NCBI GenBank assembly: GCA_965197375.1
Contig: CBDAMZ010000010.1
Location: 372,001-436,000 of the forward strand
Direction of reading: 5' to 3'
DNA length: 64,000 nucleotides
DNA from: CBDAMZ01 sp965197375
Lineage (GTDB): Bacteria > Acidobacteriota > Vicinamibacteria > Vicinamibacterales > UBA8438
Below, piece by piece: positions 17,893-27,377 of the stretch (positions are counted from its first letter, which is position 1; every line of letters begins with the position of its first letter). The position numbers were made by a program, and so were the translations under genes. The notes beneath the pieces were generated by a model that worked only from the letters and a program-made list of their open reading frames with translations, searched no databases and had not been told where the DNA came from.

Positions 17893-18163
17893 TCGTCAGC
17901 CTCCGTCGTCCAGCGGACGGTCGAAGCCATTACAGGCCGGCACAAAAGCGAGCGACACCCCATTACGGAGACCCCAGGCACCGCGGGCCAGGCTACCCAG
18001 AACTTTGCGTCTCAAAGCCGTTTTTTAGCCTCTGATGCCCGATAAAACGGTAGAGGGGGTGCCGCCAGGTTCACGTAGAAAACAGGAAATCGTAGCGCCG
18101 AGATCGCAACAGCACAGCAACGTGAGTCACAGACATGTCACGATTCCGTGAACGGGACCCCTA

Positions 18164-19300
18164 CTAGGACCCGATCCCTTCTGGATACTGCAGTGCCAGT
18201 CGTAGCTCGCGCGTCAGCGACTCCACCGTGGTCCCCGAGCGCTTCCAGGCCGCCTCGGTCTCGAAACGTAAGTTCCCGATACGCCGCCCCCACGGGGCAA
18301 TGACCCGGCCGATGGCGCGGAAGTCGGTTCGATCGACGTGCTCTTGGTCAAGTCGACGCACGACCTCCGGCGCAACGCGGATAAAGGCCCGTAAAGCGGT
18401 AGCAGTCTTGATCGAGTACTTCCGGCCATTCCACGCTCCGACGAAGAGCTGAGCGATATGCTTGAAATAATTGACGAAAAACCGCTTCGCCTCGTCCCGG
18501 AATTCTCTCGCTCGGCGCTCACTGCCAAAGGTTCCGCTCACGAAGCATTTCTTAAGCTCATGCGCAAGCGCCGCTTGCGCCACTTTGCCTCGACCGATAC
18601 CAAGCAATTTGATTTCGTCGTACAGAGGGGAATCACCCCGGTTGTTGAGAGACCGAATGACGTCATGAGCCGCCGCTAAATCGTCATCGCGATACAGCTG
18701 CCGCCCCGAGAGTGAGACGAGATGCGAGGCGTTTAAACGCGTGTGCTTCGCGTTGATGGTGACAAACATCTGCACCAGGTGATCCTCGGGTAGCTGATCG
18801 AAAATTACCGCCGGGACCGTGAATATCTGGCCGCCGAAGCTGTCTATGGCAGCGTGGAGAGCCAAAAGCCGGTGCTGCCCGTCGATCGCCCGCAGGATGC
18901 CCCCGCGCTCGGGCACCTTGAGGTAACCGAGATCGGACTCGGCGTCGAGCGGCACGAAACGGAGCGCCTCGTCACTAGAGATGATGACTGCGCCTGGAAT
19001 CGACGGCAGGTCGTGCGCCTGGCGACATTGCTCGTAGTATTGAACCAGTTCGTCGATCTTACGACGAATGATGTGCCGTTGATAGGCCTGCTCGTTGGAC
19101 GCGAGGCGCCGCTCTAGGAGATCCCAGTTGACCCGGGAGACGGCGCGACGCCGCCGGCTGCCGCGGACGGGGGGCTGAGTCTGCTCGCCATAACTAAGCA
19201 CCTCGAATCGGACCAGCTTGTCAATGTCGCTAGCCGTCAACGAAGCCTGATAGAAATGCACCCCGAACTGTTGCATCCGGATAGCAGCGACGCTGATCAT
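18164..19300 (-). CDS. DGQHR-domain protein (DndB-like), orphan
   Basis: A 378-residue protein of the DGQHR superfamily. The signature is AIDGQHRLLALHAAI, with the associated VTINAKHTRLN and LYDEIKLLG regions. Related proteins include DndB, the regulator of DNA phosphorothioation, and DGQHR proteins encoded near defence or mobile loci; most are of unknown function. There are no dnd, restriction or phage genes nearby, so this copy is an orphan. The start is the ATG at 19300 (MISVAAIRMQQFGVHFYQ), preceded by GGGAGGT; the frame continues to 19411 but that extension lacks a ribosome-binding site and looks non-conserved. The 271 bases between it and pxpA show no gene. Confidence 0.8.
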   Translation of the reverse strand: MISVAAIRMQQFGVHFYQASLTASDIDKLVRFEVLSYGEQTQPPVRGSRRRRAVSRVNWDLLERRLASNEQAYQRHIIRRKIDELVQYYEQCRQAHDLPSIPGAVIISSDEALRFVPLDAESDLGYLKVPERGGILRAIDGQHRLLALHAAIDSFGGQIFTVPAVIFDQLPEDHLVQMFVTINAKHTRLNASHLVSLSGRQLYRDDDLAAAHDVIRSLNNRGDSPLYDEIKLLGIGRGKVAQAALAHELKKCFVSGTFGSERRAREFRDEAKRFFVNYFKHIAQLFVGAWNGRKYSIKTATALRAFIRVAPEVVRRLDQEHVDRTDFRAIGRVIAPWGRRIGNLRFETEAAWKRSGTTVESLTRELRLALQYPEGIGS

Positions 19301-19538
19301 GGTTCGGTGGGACCTCCCTGCCCCACGTGCGAGTCGACCGGACTCAGCGACTCGATACTGGCGGTCCTGATCGTCAGAGGAACGGTCGTCGCGTTCCTGT
19401 AGGACGCGCATAGTAACGGGTTACCGCATAGAATCTCAATGAGTTTTTCGGGTCAATTTTCGCTGCGTGTTCGCTGCAGCAACCAGCTCAAGCGCTGATC
19501 CATAACTGAATCCCATTCATTGCCAAGGAGTTAGGATA

Positions 19539-20051
19539 ATGACCACACTGTCACCTCGCCGGATCGCTCTAGTGGCGAAGATCCTAAGGAGTGGCACGAA
19601 AAGCCGTTACACTGATCTGGCTGTGTTACGTCGTGTGAGCCTCGCGCTCGTGATGCCCCTGGCTGCGTCAGCGGCCGCTGGCGTGAGCGCTAGCTCGCAA
19701 CGGGCGGAAGAGTTCGCTCTGTATGCCTGCGCTGCAAACACGAGTGCCGAGGTTAAAATCGCCGGCGTGATCCTGTGCGACGCCCAGCCAACGGATGCGC
19801 TTACCGAGCGGGCCGCGCGTGACCATCTCCAAATTCGCGACGGTACTCTGGTCGTCCAGGTCGACGAAGACGGTCCCTCCGATCTCGCCGGCCTCCAGGC
19901 TGGCGATGTCATCTATCGGGTTGGTGGCGTCGACGTGACCAACGCCGAGGCGGCAGCTAAGAACCTGGCTAGTGTGCGGTCGACGGCCGACACGGTTGTC
20001 AACTTCCTCCGCGGCGGCCGCCCCTATCGGGTGAAGCTGCGACGCGACTAG
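19539..20051 (+). CDS. Exported PDZ-domain protein
   Basis: A 170-residue protein with one C-terminal PDZ domain (residues ~95-168: LVVQVDEDGPSDLAGLQAGDVIYRVGG, then RGGRPYRVKLRRD). A hydrophobic segment (VSLALVMPLAASAAAGVSA) lies after ~30 N-terminal residues and would serve as a signal peptide. AAGGAG eight bases before the ATG at 19539 supports that start; a GTG at 19623 would give a conventional short signal peptide. No protease domain is attached, so it probably binds a peptide or partner protein in the envelope. It lies 6 bases upstream of the HupE/UreJ-like gene and is likely co-transcribed with it. Confidence 0.75.
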   Translation: MTTLSPRRIALVAKILRSGTKSRYTDLAVLRRVSLALVMPLAASAAAGVSASSQRAEEFALYACAANTSAEVKIAGVILCDAQPTDALTERAARDHLQIRDGTLVVQVDEDGPSDLAGLQAGDVIYRVGGVDVTNAEAAAKNLASVRSTADTVVNFLRGGRPYRVKLRRD

Positions 20052-20057
20052 GCAAGT

Positions 20058-21176
20058 GTGGTGTCCTGTCGTCTCTGGACGCTGGTGGTGCTTCTCGCGC
20101 TCCCAACCTCCGTTGCCACCCACCCCCTAACCTTTACCGAAGCCACGCTAACGATAACGACGGGCGGCACGTTCCAGGTCGACATGATCTGTGACCTGGA
20201 CGCACTGGCCCTTGGCGTGCCCCAGGACACCGATGACACCGAGCTCGTCGCCGCCCTGCACGCGCTCTCCATGACCGAATTCGAGCGTCGCATCGACCGG
20301 CTGCAACAGCTGTTCAAGCGGCGGGTACGTGTCAGGTTCGACGGTGAGCCGGCACCGTTCGCCGTCGCGTTCCCCGATTACGGCACTCCGAGGGCCGACG
20401 AGGCGGAGATCCCGACCGTGCTTGGTCTGACCGCGCAATTGACCGGGAACATCCCGGGCGGTGCTACGGCGGTGGAGTTCTTCGCGTCCCGTTCCTTTTC
20501 GAATACGCGTTTGACGATCGTCGACGAGTCACGGGGGATCGCGGTCCGGTCAGTGCTCGAATCAGGTGCGCGAAGCGACCCGTTCCGCCTGGCTGGGCCA
20601 GTTAAGCCGCCGACGCGCTTCCAGATCGCCCGGCAGTATCTCAGGATGGGAGTCATCCACATCGTTCCCCTTGGACTGGATCATGTCCTGTTCGTTCTCG
20701 GCCTGTTCCTCCTGAGCACCAAGCTTCGGCCGCTCGTCTGGCAAGTCACAGCCTTCACCGTCGCGCACGCGCTGACGTTGACACTTGCCACGCTCGGCGC
20801 GGTCGAGTTGTCACCGCGTGTCATCGAGCCGCTAATTGCACTGTCGGTTGCTTACATCGCGATCGAGAACATGTTGACGGATCGGTTAAATCCGTGGCGT
20901 CCAGTCGTCGTCTTCTCGTTCGGGCTGCTACACGGGCTCGGTTTCGCCAGCGTGCTACGTGATCTGGGGTTGCCTGAGGGTGAACAGCAGCTTGCGTTAG
21001 CCACGTTTAATCTTGGAATCGAAGTCGGTCAACTTGCGGTCATCGTTACAGCATTCGCAACGCTCGGGTGGTTCAGCCACCGGGCCTGGTACCGCACTAG
21101 ACTGGTGCTCCCGATCTCGGCCGCGATCGCGCTCGTCGGCATCGTATGGGCGGTCGCCCGAACCGGCGCGCAGTAG
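20058..21176 (+). CDS. HupE/UreJ-family membrane protein with periplasmic N-terminal domain
   Basis: A 372-residue protein with a signal peptide (LWTLVVLLALPTSVATHPL), a soluble beta-rich domain to residue ~185, and about six to seven membrane segments. The HupE/UreJ_2 motifs are GVIHIVPLGLDHVLFVLGLF, FTVAHALTLTLATLG, PLIALSVAYIAIENM and FSFGLLHGLGFASVL, including the histidines (H in GLDH, AHA, LLHG) that bind nickel or another metal in this family. HupE-like proteins are associated with Ni/Co uptake, but this long two-domain form is a distinct, poorly characterised branch. It starts at GTG 20058 (or GTG 20061), right after the PDZ gene, and ends 85 bases before a propeller gene. Confidence 0.85.
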   Translation: MVSCRLWTLVVLLALPTSVATHPLTFTEATLTITTGGTFQVDMICDLDALALGVPQDTDDTELVAALHALSMTEFERRIDRLQQLFKRRVRVRFDGEPAPFAVAFPDYGTPRADEAEIPTVLGLTAQLTGNIPGGATAVEFFASRSFSNTRLTIVDESRGIAVRSVLESGARSDPFRLAGPVKPPTRFQIARQYLRMGVIHIVPLGLDHVLFVLGLFLLSTKLRPLVWQVTAFTVAHALTLTLATLGAVELSPRVIEPLIALSVAYIAIENMLTDRLNPWRPVVVFSFGLLHGLGFASVLRDLGLPEGEQQLALATFNLGIEVGQLAVIVTAFATLGWFSHRAWYRTRLVLPISAAIALVGIVWAVARTGAQ

Positions 21177-21261
21177 CCACCACGCACCATGCTATGATTC
21201 GCTCTCAGAAAGTAACGGACACGCGCTTCAATCAACTTCCACTTCAGCGAGAGGTTGCCGG

Positions 21262-23472
21262 ATGAACAGGGGTGCCCAGGAGGGTTTTGCGCGCGCGGCC
21301 TTGGTGTTTGGGCTCGGCACGATCGTCGTGACCTCTACCGTCTGGGCTGATGATTGGCCGAGCTGGCGCGGTCGTGGCCACGATGGGGTTTCGAACGAAA
21401 CCGGACTTGTTTCGAGCTGGTCACCAGAGGGCGAGAACCTGATCTGGTTCCAGCCGTACATCGGGCGGTCGACGCCGGCGGTCTTCGACGGGCGCGTCTG
21501 CGCGAACGGCCGGACGGGTGAGGACGTAGATAAACAGGAGATCGTCACCTGCTGGAACGCTGGAGACGGTGCAAAGCTGTGGGAGCACACGTTCAGCGTT
21601 TTCAATACGACGGTCCCATTCAATCGCGTTGGCTGGGGCAACGTCACGGGTGACCCGGAGACCGGCTACTTGTACGCGGTAAACGTCGATGGTCATCTCA
21701 ACTGCTTCGACCGTGACGGCAGCATCGTCTGGACCTGGCGGCTAGCCGAAGACCTCGGTCGGGCGTCGGGGTACGGCGGACGCACATCGACGCCACTTAT
21801 CGATGAGGGTCGGCTCATCCTCAGTGTCATCGGTTCCATATGGGGTGACCTCGGCGGTCCACCACGCCATCGGTATGTCGCCATCCACAAGCGGACCGGT
21901 AATGTGCTCTGGATCTCAACTCCCGGAGGCCGCCCAGCGGATCTGAACACGCAGTCGGTGCCGATCCTCACCGTCGTCAACGGACAGCGTCTGATCATCG
22001 ATGGGAACGCCGACGGTCACGTCTATGCCCTGCAGGCACGCACAGGTAGGAAAGTGTGGGATTTTCATTTGAGCAAGCGGGGAATTAATGTGTCCCCCGT
22101 TATCGACGGCACAACCGTCTATGTCGCCCACAGCGAAGAGAACATCGACGCGGGTACGATGGGCCGGGTCGTGGCGATCGACGCGACAGGCACCGGTGAT
22201 ATTACGGGGACGGGCGAAAAATGGCGTGTCAACGATCTCGCGGTCGGCTTTGCGTCGCCGTCGATCAAAGATGGGCGACTCTATGTGATCGATAATTCGG
22301 CAAATCTGCACGCCATCGACGCGAGCACCGGCACCATCCTTTGGGAACACAGCATTGGGACGGTCGGTAAGTCTTCGCCGGTCTGGGCCGATGGAAAATT
22401 GTATGTGACCGCGGTCAATGGACACACGCACATCCTCGAGCCTGGCCCTGACGGCGTGACCGTACTCGATAGCCAGGAACTGAAGGTGGCCAGCGGCCGC
22501 TATGCGGAGATCTATGGCTCGTTTGCGGTTGGCTACGGGCGTCTCTATCTCACTGCGGAGTCTGGTATCTACACCATCGGCAATGCGAACGCTCCGTCCC
22601 ACACGACTGCCGAGACACCATCGTTACTGGGCGAAGAAACCCTACCGTTGGGTACGGTGGCCCAGATCCACGTGGTGCCAGCCGAGATCATTGTTACCGC
22701 GGGAGAGCCGGTTAGATTCCAGGTACGCGCTTTTGATGCGGCGGGCCGCTCGCTCGGCACGCGCGACGCGACCTGGTCGCTGGATGGCTTGGCCGGCGCA
22801 CGGCTAAGGGTCAACGGTGAGTTCGCTGCCGACCCACAGGCCAGCAACCAGGCGGGCAAGGTGGTCGCCAAGGTCGGTGACTTGACCGCTGCCGCGCGTG
22901 TCCGAGTATTTGCGCCGCTGCCCTGGAATGAAAACTTCGAAAGTGGCCGCCCGCCACACTGGATCGGTGGCGGTGGCAGCCTGGCCGTGGTCGACCTAGC
23001 TGGCAATCAGGTCTTCCGGAAAGGACCGTCTCGCACTGGGATCCACCGGCACGCGATCTACATGGGTCCGTCGAACATGTCGGGCTACACAGTGCAGGCA
23101 GACGTCATGTCGACTCAAAAGGGACGACGGCGACCGGACGTCGGTCTCATTAATAGCGGCTACACGATGGACCTGCAGGGTAACCACCAACGGCTCCAGC
23201 TCCAGTCATGGGCCGCTGAGCTCAGAATCGACGAGCGCGTAGTGTTCGCGTGGGACCCAGACGTGTGGTACACGATGAAGCTGCGTGTCAATATCGACAA
23301 TGACCGGGCCTTCATTCGCGGCAAGGTCTGGCAGCGCGACGAACCCGAACCCGCAGACTGGATGGTGACCGCTGAGGATCCGGTGCCTATCCGCCAGGGC
23401 AGCCCCGGTTTGATCGCTTACTCGCCAATCGACATCTACTACGATAACGCCCGGGTGATGGAGAACCAATGA
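21262..23472 (+). CDS. Secreted PQQ-type beta-propeller with Ig-like and lectin-like C-terminal domains
   Basis: A 736-residue exported protein. Signal peptide (ALVFGLGTIVVTSTVWA), then the family N-terminus DWPSWRGRGHDGVSNETGL. A PQQ/quinoprotein-type propeller spans ~residues 30-455 with repeated blades such as LYAVNVDGHLNCFDRDG, VYALQARTGRKVWDF and LHAIDASTGTILWEH. Residues ~465-550 look like an Ig-like domain and ~553-736 like a concanavalin-type/DUF1080 fold (WNENFESGRPPHW to YYDNARVM). I see no evidence of a dehydrogenase active site, so it is more likely a binding or scaffold protein. Start is the ATG at 21262 with GAGAGG upstream; the frame is open further but overlaps the previous gene. 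Its stop overlaps the next gene's ATG (ATGA). Confidence 0.87.
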   Translation: MNRGAQEGFARAALVFGLGTIVVTSTVWADDWPSWRGRGHDGVSNETGLVSSWSPEGENLIWFQPYIGRSTPAVFDGRVCANGRTGEDVDKQEIVTCWNAGDGAKLWEHTFSVFNTTVPFNRVGWGNVTGDPETGYLYAVNVDGHLNCFDRDGSIVWTWRLAEDLGRASGYGGRTSTPLIDEGRLILSVIGSIWGDLGGPPRHRYVAIHKRTGNVLWISTPGGRPADLNTQSVPILTVVNGQRLIIDGNADGHVYALQARTGRKVWDFHLSKRGINVSPVIDGTTVYVAHSEENIDAGTMGRVVAIDATGTGDITGTGEKWRVNDLAVGFASPSIKDGRLYVIDNSANLHAIDASTGTILWEHSIGTVGKSSPVWADGKLYVTAVNGHTHILEPGPDGVTVLDSQELKVASGRYAEIYGSFAVGYGRLYLTAESGIYTIGNANAPSHTTAETPSLLGEETLPLGTVAQIHVVPAEIIVTAGEPVRFQVRAFDAAGRSLGTRDATWSLDGLAGARLRVNGEFAADPQASNQAGKVVAKVGDLTAAARVRVFAPLPWNENFESGRPPHWIGGGGSLAVVDLAGNQVFRKGPSRTGIHRHAIYMGPSNMSGYTVQADVMSTQKGRRRPDVGLINSGYTMDLQGNHQRLQLQSWAAELRIDERVVFAWDPDVWYTMKLRVNIDNDRAFIRGKVWQRDEPEPADWMVTAEDPVPIRQGSPGLIAYSPIDIYYDNARVMENQ

Positions 23473-24929
23473 CTCGACAACGGTTCGTGGTGTCCACGTT
23501 GACGGTGGGGCTCGTCGTGTTCAGTGCCGTCGCGTTCGCTCAGGAGATCGCGATGTTCGGCAATACGCCGTCGCGAAACATGGCATCTGACGAGACCGGC
23601 GTGGTAGCCAAGTGGGATGCCAGCACCGGGAGTAACGTGCTCTGGACCCAGCCGGTTGGCTCTCAGGCCTACGGCGGCCCGGTCGTCGCCAACGGCCGGG
23701 TTTATGTCGGGACGAACAACGAGGGACGTCGAGATCTAAGCATCGAAGGCGACAAAGGAGTCGTGATGGCGTTCGACGCGAAGACCGGTGACTTCCTTTG
23801 GCAGATGGTCCACGACAAGCTCTCAGCCGGTCGGGTCAACGACTGGCCACTCCAAGGCGTCTGCTCGACGGCGTATGTTGAGGGTGACCGGATCTACTAC
23901 GTCTCAAACCAGGCTCAAGTCGTCTGCCTGGATGCAGACGGCTTCAGGGACGGCGAGAACGACGGGCCGTTCACGGACGAAACCGTCGCGTCTGAGGTCG
24001 CCGGGGACGTTATCTGGTCGTACGACATGATCGGTGAACTCGACGTGTTCCCGCACAACCTGGCGACCGGGTCTCCGCTAATTGTCGGCGATGTGCTCTA
24101 CACCACCACCAGCAACGGCGTCGATGAAGGACACGTCAATATCCCATCACCCTTCTCCCCAGACTTCATCGCCCTGAACAAGAACACCGGGGAACTTCTG
24201 TGGGAAAGCACCATCGTAGGCGAGAACATTCTCCACGGCAGCTGGACCAACCCGGCCTATGCGGAGATCAACGGTCGTGCACAGGTCATCATCCCCGGCG
24301 GCAACGGCGTCATCTACAGCCTTGACGCTAAGACGGGCAAGGTTATCTGGGAGTTCGACTGCAACCCAAAGGACTCGGAGTGGATCCTCGGCGGCCGCGG
24401 TACTCGAAACAATATCTTGGCGACGCCGGTCGTATACGACAACAAGGTCTACATCGGGGTCGGCCAGGACCCTGAGCATGGAGAAGCGCCCGGCCATTTC
24501 TGGGCCATCGACGCGGGCGGCACGGGTGATGTCACTGACACTCACGCCGTTTGGCACCGTGGCGGCGATGATTTCTACCGCACGATGTCAACCGCCGCAA
24601 TCCAGGACGGTATCCTGTACATTTCGAGTCTCTCCGGCTTCCTCCATGCACTCGATCCGCAGACCGGCGAGGAATTCTGGACCTATGACGCATTCGCAGC
24701 GGTGTGGGGCTCCCCTTTCGTCGTCGATGGCAAGGTCTTTCTTGGTGATGAAGACGGCGACGTGGTGATCCTCCGGGCGGCCAAGGAGATGGAGGTGCTT
24801 GGCGAGTACAACATGGGCGCCGCGATCTATTGCACGCCGGTCGTACGCAATGGAGTACTGCATATCCTGACGCGGAACCGGTTGTGGGCGCTCAAGGAAG
24901 GGGCGCAGTCGGAACCGTTCGAGGAGTAA
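23469..24929 (+). CDS. Secreted PQQ-type beta-propeller protein
   Basis: A 486-residue protein with signal peptide (STLTVGLVVFSAVAFAQ), then an eight-blade-like propeller with characteristic repeats: VMAFDAKTGDFLWQM, FIALNKNTGELLWES, IYSLDAKTGKVIWEFDC and LHALDPQTGEEFWTYDA. It resembles exported PQQ-binding-like propellers of Acidobacteriota and Planctomycetota; true PQQ binding is not shown. The ATG overlaps the previous stop by four bases, so the two propellers are translationally coupled and probably work together. The thioredoxin-like gene starts 10 bases later in the same operon. Confidence 0.88.
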   Translation: MTRQRFVVSTLTVGLVVFSAVAFAQEIAMFGNTPSRNMASDETGVVAKWDASTGSNVLWTQPVGSQAYGGPVVANGRVYVGTNNEGRRDLSIEGDKGVVMAFDAKTGDFLWQMVHDKLSAGRVNDWPLQGVCSTAYVEGDRIYYVSNQAQVVCLDADGFRDGENDGPFTDETVASEVAGDVIWSYDMIGELDVFPHNLATGSPLIVGDVLYTTTSNGVDEGHVNIPSPFSPDFIALNKNTGELLWESTIVGENILHGSWTNPAYAEINGRAQVIIPGGNGVIYSLDAKTGKVIWEFDCNPKDSEWILGGRGTRNNILATPVVYDNKVYIGVGQDPEHGEAPGHFWAIDAGGTGDVTDTHAVWHRGGDDFYRTMSTAAIQDGILYISSLSGFLHALDPQTGEEFWTYDAFAAVWGSPFVVDGKVFLGDEDGDVVILRAAKEMEVLGEYNMGAAIYCTPVVRNGVLHILTRNRLWALKEGAQSEPFEE

Positions 24930-24938
24930 CGCTGTCCC

Positions 24939-25517
24939 ATGGTCCTCACGCCCTCAACGATGCTTGCGTTAGGCACACAAGCCCCAGGGTTCGCACTACC
25001 AGACGCCACGGGGAAATGGATCTCGCTTAGCGACTTCGCCGATGCACCAGCTACCGTCGTCGTTTTTATGTGCAACCACTGCCCTTATGTAAAGCACCTC
25101 AAAAAGGCGCTCGCGAGCTTCGTACGGGAGTACCAGGCTAGACAGGTCGCGGTCATCGGCATCAACTCGAACGACATCGGGGCGTACCCCGACGACCACC
25201 CGAAACAGATGATGAAGGATGCAATGGAGTTTGGCTACACCTTCCCGTACCTCGTCGACGCGATGCAGGAGGTGGCCAAAGCTTACCGTGCCGCGTGCAC
25301 ACCCGATTTCTATGTTTTCGATCGGGACTCGAAGCTAGCCTACCGCGGTCAGTTTGATAACAGCCGGCCCGGCAACGACAAACCTAATACTGGATCCGAC
25401 CTGAGAGCCGCCGTCGACGCCATGCTGGAGGGGAAGACGCCCAACAAGAACCAGACGCCCAGTATCGGGTGCAACATTAAGTGGAAGCCGGGCAACGAGC
25501 CCGACTATTTCGGGTAG
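24939..25517 (+). CDS. Thioredoxin-fold (AhpC/TSA-type redoxin) protein
   Basis: A 192-residue redoxin: ALGTQAPGFALPDATGKWISLSDF is the AhpC/TSA-type start, followed by the active-site motif C45-N-H-C48 in VFMCNHCPYVKHLK. This matches the widespread 'thioredoxin family protein' with a CxHC-type site and a C-terminal GxSIGCNIKWK motif. No signal peptide is visible, so it probably acts in the cytoplasm, although its genomic partners are exported propellers. It could reduce disulfides or peroxides; the substrate is unknown. It ends convergently 9 bases from the M28/PDZ gene. Confidence 0.88.
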   Translation: MVLTPSTMLALGTQAPGFALPDATGKWISLSDFADAPATVVVFMCNHCPYVKHLKKALASFVREYQARQVAVIGINSNDIGAYPDDHPKQMMKDAMEFGYTFPYLVDAMQEVAKAYRAACTPDFYVFDRDSKLAYRGQFDNSRPGNDKPNTGSDLRAAVDAMLEGKTPNKNQTPSIGCNIKWKPGNEPDYFG

Positions 25518-25526
25518 TGTCAAGAC

Positions 25527-27344
25527 CTAGCGCCGAGCCTCAGGCACAATCTCCGTCTCCATCCGTTTGCCACCGCGCAGGAAGACGACGCTAGCAGGTT
25601 CACCCACCTTTAGCACATCCAGGGCATAGGTGTAATCGTAGATGTTAGTGATCGCTTGGCTGGCCAGTTCGACAATGACGTCGCCTTCTTGCAGCCCAGC
25701 CCGCTCCGCTGGGCCGCCGGCGATGGCACCGGCGAGCAGTAATCCCTTTGCCTCCTCCGTGTAGTTGGGGATGGTGCCGGTGAAGATACGGAGGCTCGTC
25801 TGGCCCACCCGCTGCACCGTCTGTTTGGCCCTGATGAAATCAGGCGGCTCGTCACGCGTCGCCAGCCGTGCAACGACTGCGGCACCAAGTTCGGCGATCC
25901 GATCCAGATCCGGATAGTTAACGGTGTCGGCATCATCCGTCGGCCGGTGGTAGTCCTCGTGGCTACCGGTGAAAAACGCGAGGCTCGGAACTTCGGCTGC
26001 GTTGAGGCTCATAACGTCGGTTCGCAGGTAGGGATCGCTGATGAACTGGAGCTCGAACTCGAACGTCGCGTTGAGCTCGTCAACGAGGTCAGTCCAGATC
26101 GAGCTGGTCCCAACCGCCTGCACGGTCAGCTTGTTCTCTCGCAACCGGCCGACCATGTCGAAATTGAGATACGCAGCAATCTGATCCACCGGCACCGGCG
26201 CTTGCTCGACGAAGGCAGCCGAGCCGAGTAGGCCGAGCTCTTCACCAGACCAAAACGCGAGAATGATGCCGCGCTGTCGATCGATCCGGGCTAACTGTGC
26301 CCCGGCCGAAAGGATGGCGGCCACGCCGGACGCGTTATCATCCGCCCCGTTGTGAATCTCACCTGCCTCGTCTTCTCTAGCGAGGGAATTGCCGCTCCCG
26401 CCCAGCCCAAGATGATCGTAGTGCGCACCCAGCATCACGTAAGGCTTCGCGATGTCGACGATGTCGCGCGGCGGGAGGTAGCCAACAACGTTGTAGCCAG
26501 CACGCTCCTCTTGATCGACTGCCGCATCGAGCGTTACTCGGACGGGAATCTCGAACCCTGTGGCATGCGGGTTTGCCGTGTCGAGCGAACGCTGAACTTC
26601 CGTGAAGGTCCGACCGGCACGCGTGATAAGCGCTTCACCCACTTCACCCGTCACGGTCGCCGCTACGATGCCGGAACCCCCAATGGTAGTGTCGAACATC
26701 ATCGGCACGAGCTCGCCGGCGTTCGGCGACCGGGGTCCGGTAACCACGATCAGGCCTTTGGCCCCACGCTCGCGCGCCGCAAACGCTTTGTAGCGGAGGC
26801 CGGCATAACGGGATAGCGTAGCGCGCACCTCCCCCTCAGAATCTTCTGGAAAGTACCGAAGCACGAGCACGATTTTATCGGCGACGTCGAGCGTCACGTA
26901 GCTGTCGTAGCTGAACCCACCGGTCTCCGGCACCGACAGTCCATAACCGGCAAAGACGAGCGGTCCTTCAGCCGAGCCGTTGTCCGAGAACGCAAGCGCG
27001 CGAATAGCGTTTCCATTCAACTGCTGCTTGGCTTCGCCGCCGGCAGGCTCAACAGTCAGCGTCGTCCCGGCATCTCTCACTCCCGCCGTGAACGCGAACG
27101 ATCGACGAAAGTCCGTCTGGCCGGGAAGCGGCTCGGCGCCAATCGCCTCGAGCTGTTCGATGATGTAGTCGGCGGCCCGCTGGATACCCTCCGAACCGGT
27201 CAGACGTCCCTCGAACGCGTCCGAGGCGAGGGTCTCGACCAGCACCCGCGTGTCAAGCGCCGCTGGTTGGAACCCCCCGCAAGCGACCGACACACCGCCG
27301 AGCAGCACAAGGGCCGCTGGGTGCGCGCGACGGGAAGACGTCAC
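25527..27344 (-). CDS. M28-family zinc peptidase with PA insert and C-terminal PDZ domain
   Basis: A 605-residue exported peptidase. The N-terminus ALVLLGGVSVACGG may be a lipoprotein signal (Cys near residue 22), though the lipobox is imperfect. A PA insert (GPLVFAGYGLSVPE, VADKIVLVLRYFPED) precedes the M28 core, whose zinc-ligand motifs are GAHYDHLG, NGADDNASG, SGEELGLLG, NFDMVGR and HEDYHRPTDD. A PDZ domain (LLLAGAIAGGPAERAGLQEGD, VVFLRGGKRM) closes the protein, as in the PA-M28-PDZ architecture of Gram-negative secreted aminopeptidases. It starts at GTG 27344. It is unrelated in operon terms to the M28 gene at 12698 and differs from it by having the PDZ domain. Confidence 0.92.
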   Translation of the reverse strand: MTSSRRAHPAALVLLGGVSVACGGFQPAALDTRVLVETLASDAFEGRLTGSEGIQRAADYIIEQLEAIGAEPLPGQTDFRRSFAFTAGVRDAGTTLTVEPAGGEAKQQLNGNAIRALAFSDNGSAEGPLVFAGYGLSVPETGGFSYDSYVTLDVADKIVLVLRYFPEDSEGEVRATLSRYAGLRYKAFAARERGAKGLIVVTGPRSPNAGELVPMMFDTTIGGSGIVAATVTGEVGEALITRAGRTFTEVQRSLDTANPHATGFEIPVRVTLDAAVDQEERAGYNVVGYLPPRDIVDIAKPYVMLGAHYDHLGLGGSGNSLAREDEAGEIHNGADDNASGVAAILSAGAQLARIDRQRGIILAFWSGEELGLLGSAAFVEQAPVPVDQIAAYLNFDMVGRLRENKLTVQAVGTSSIWTDLVDELNATFEFELQFISDPYLRTDVMSLNAAEVPSLAFFTGSHEDYHRPTDDADTVNYPDLDRIAELGAAVVARLATRDEPPDFIRAKQTVQRVGQTSLRIFTGTIPNYTEEAKGLLLAGAIAGGPAERAGLQEGDVIVELASQAITNIYDYTYALDVLKVGEPASVVFLRGGKRMETEIVPEARR

Positions 27345-27377
27345 CGGCTTATCCTTCTGCCGTATAGCACTCGTGTC

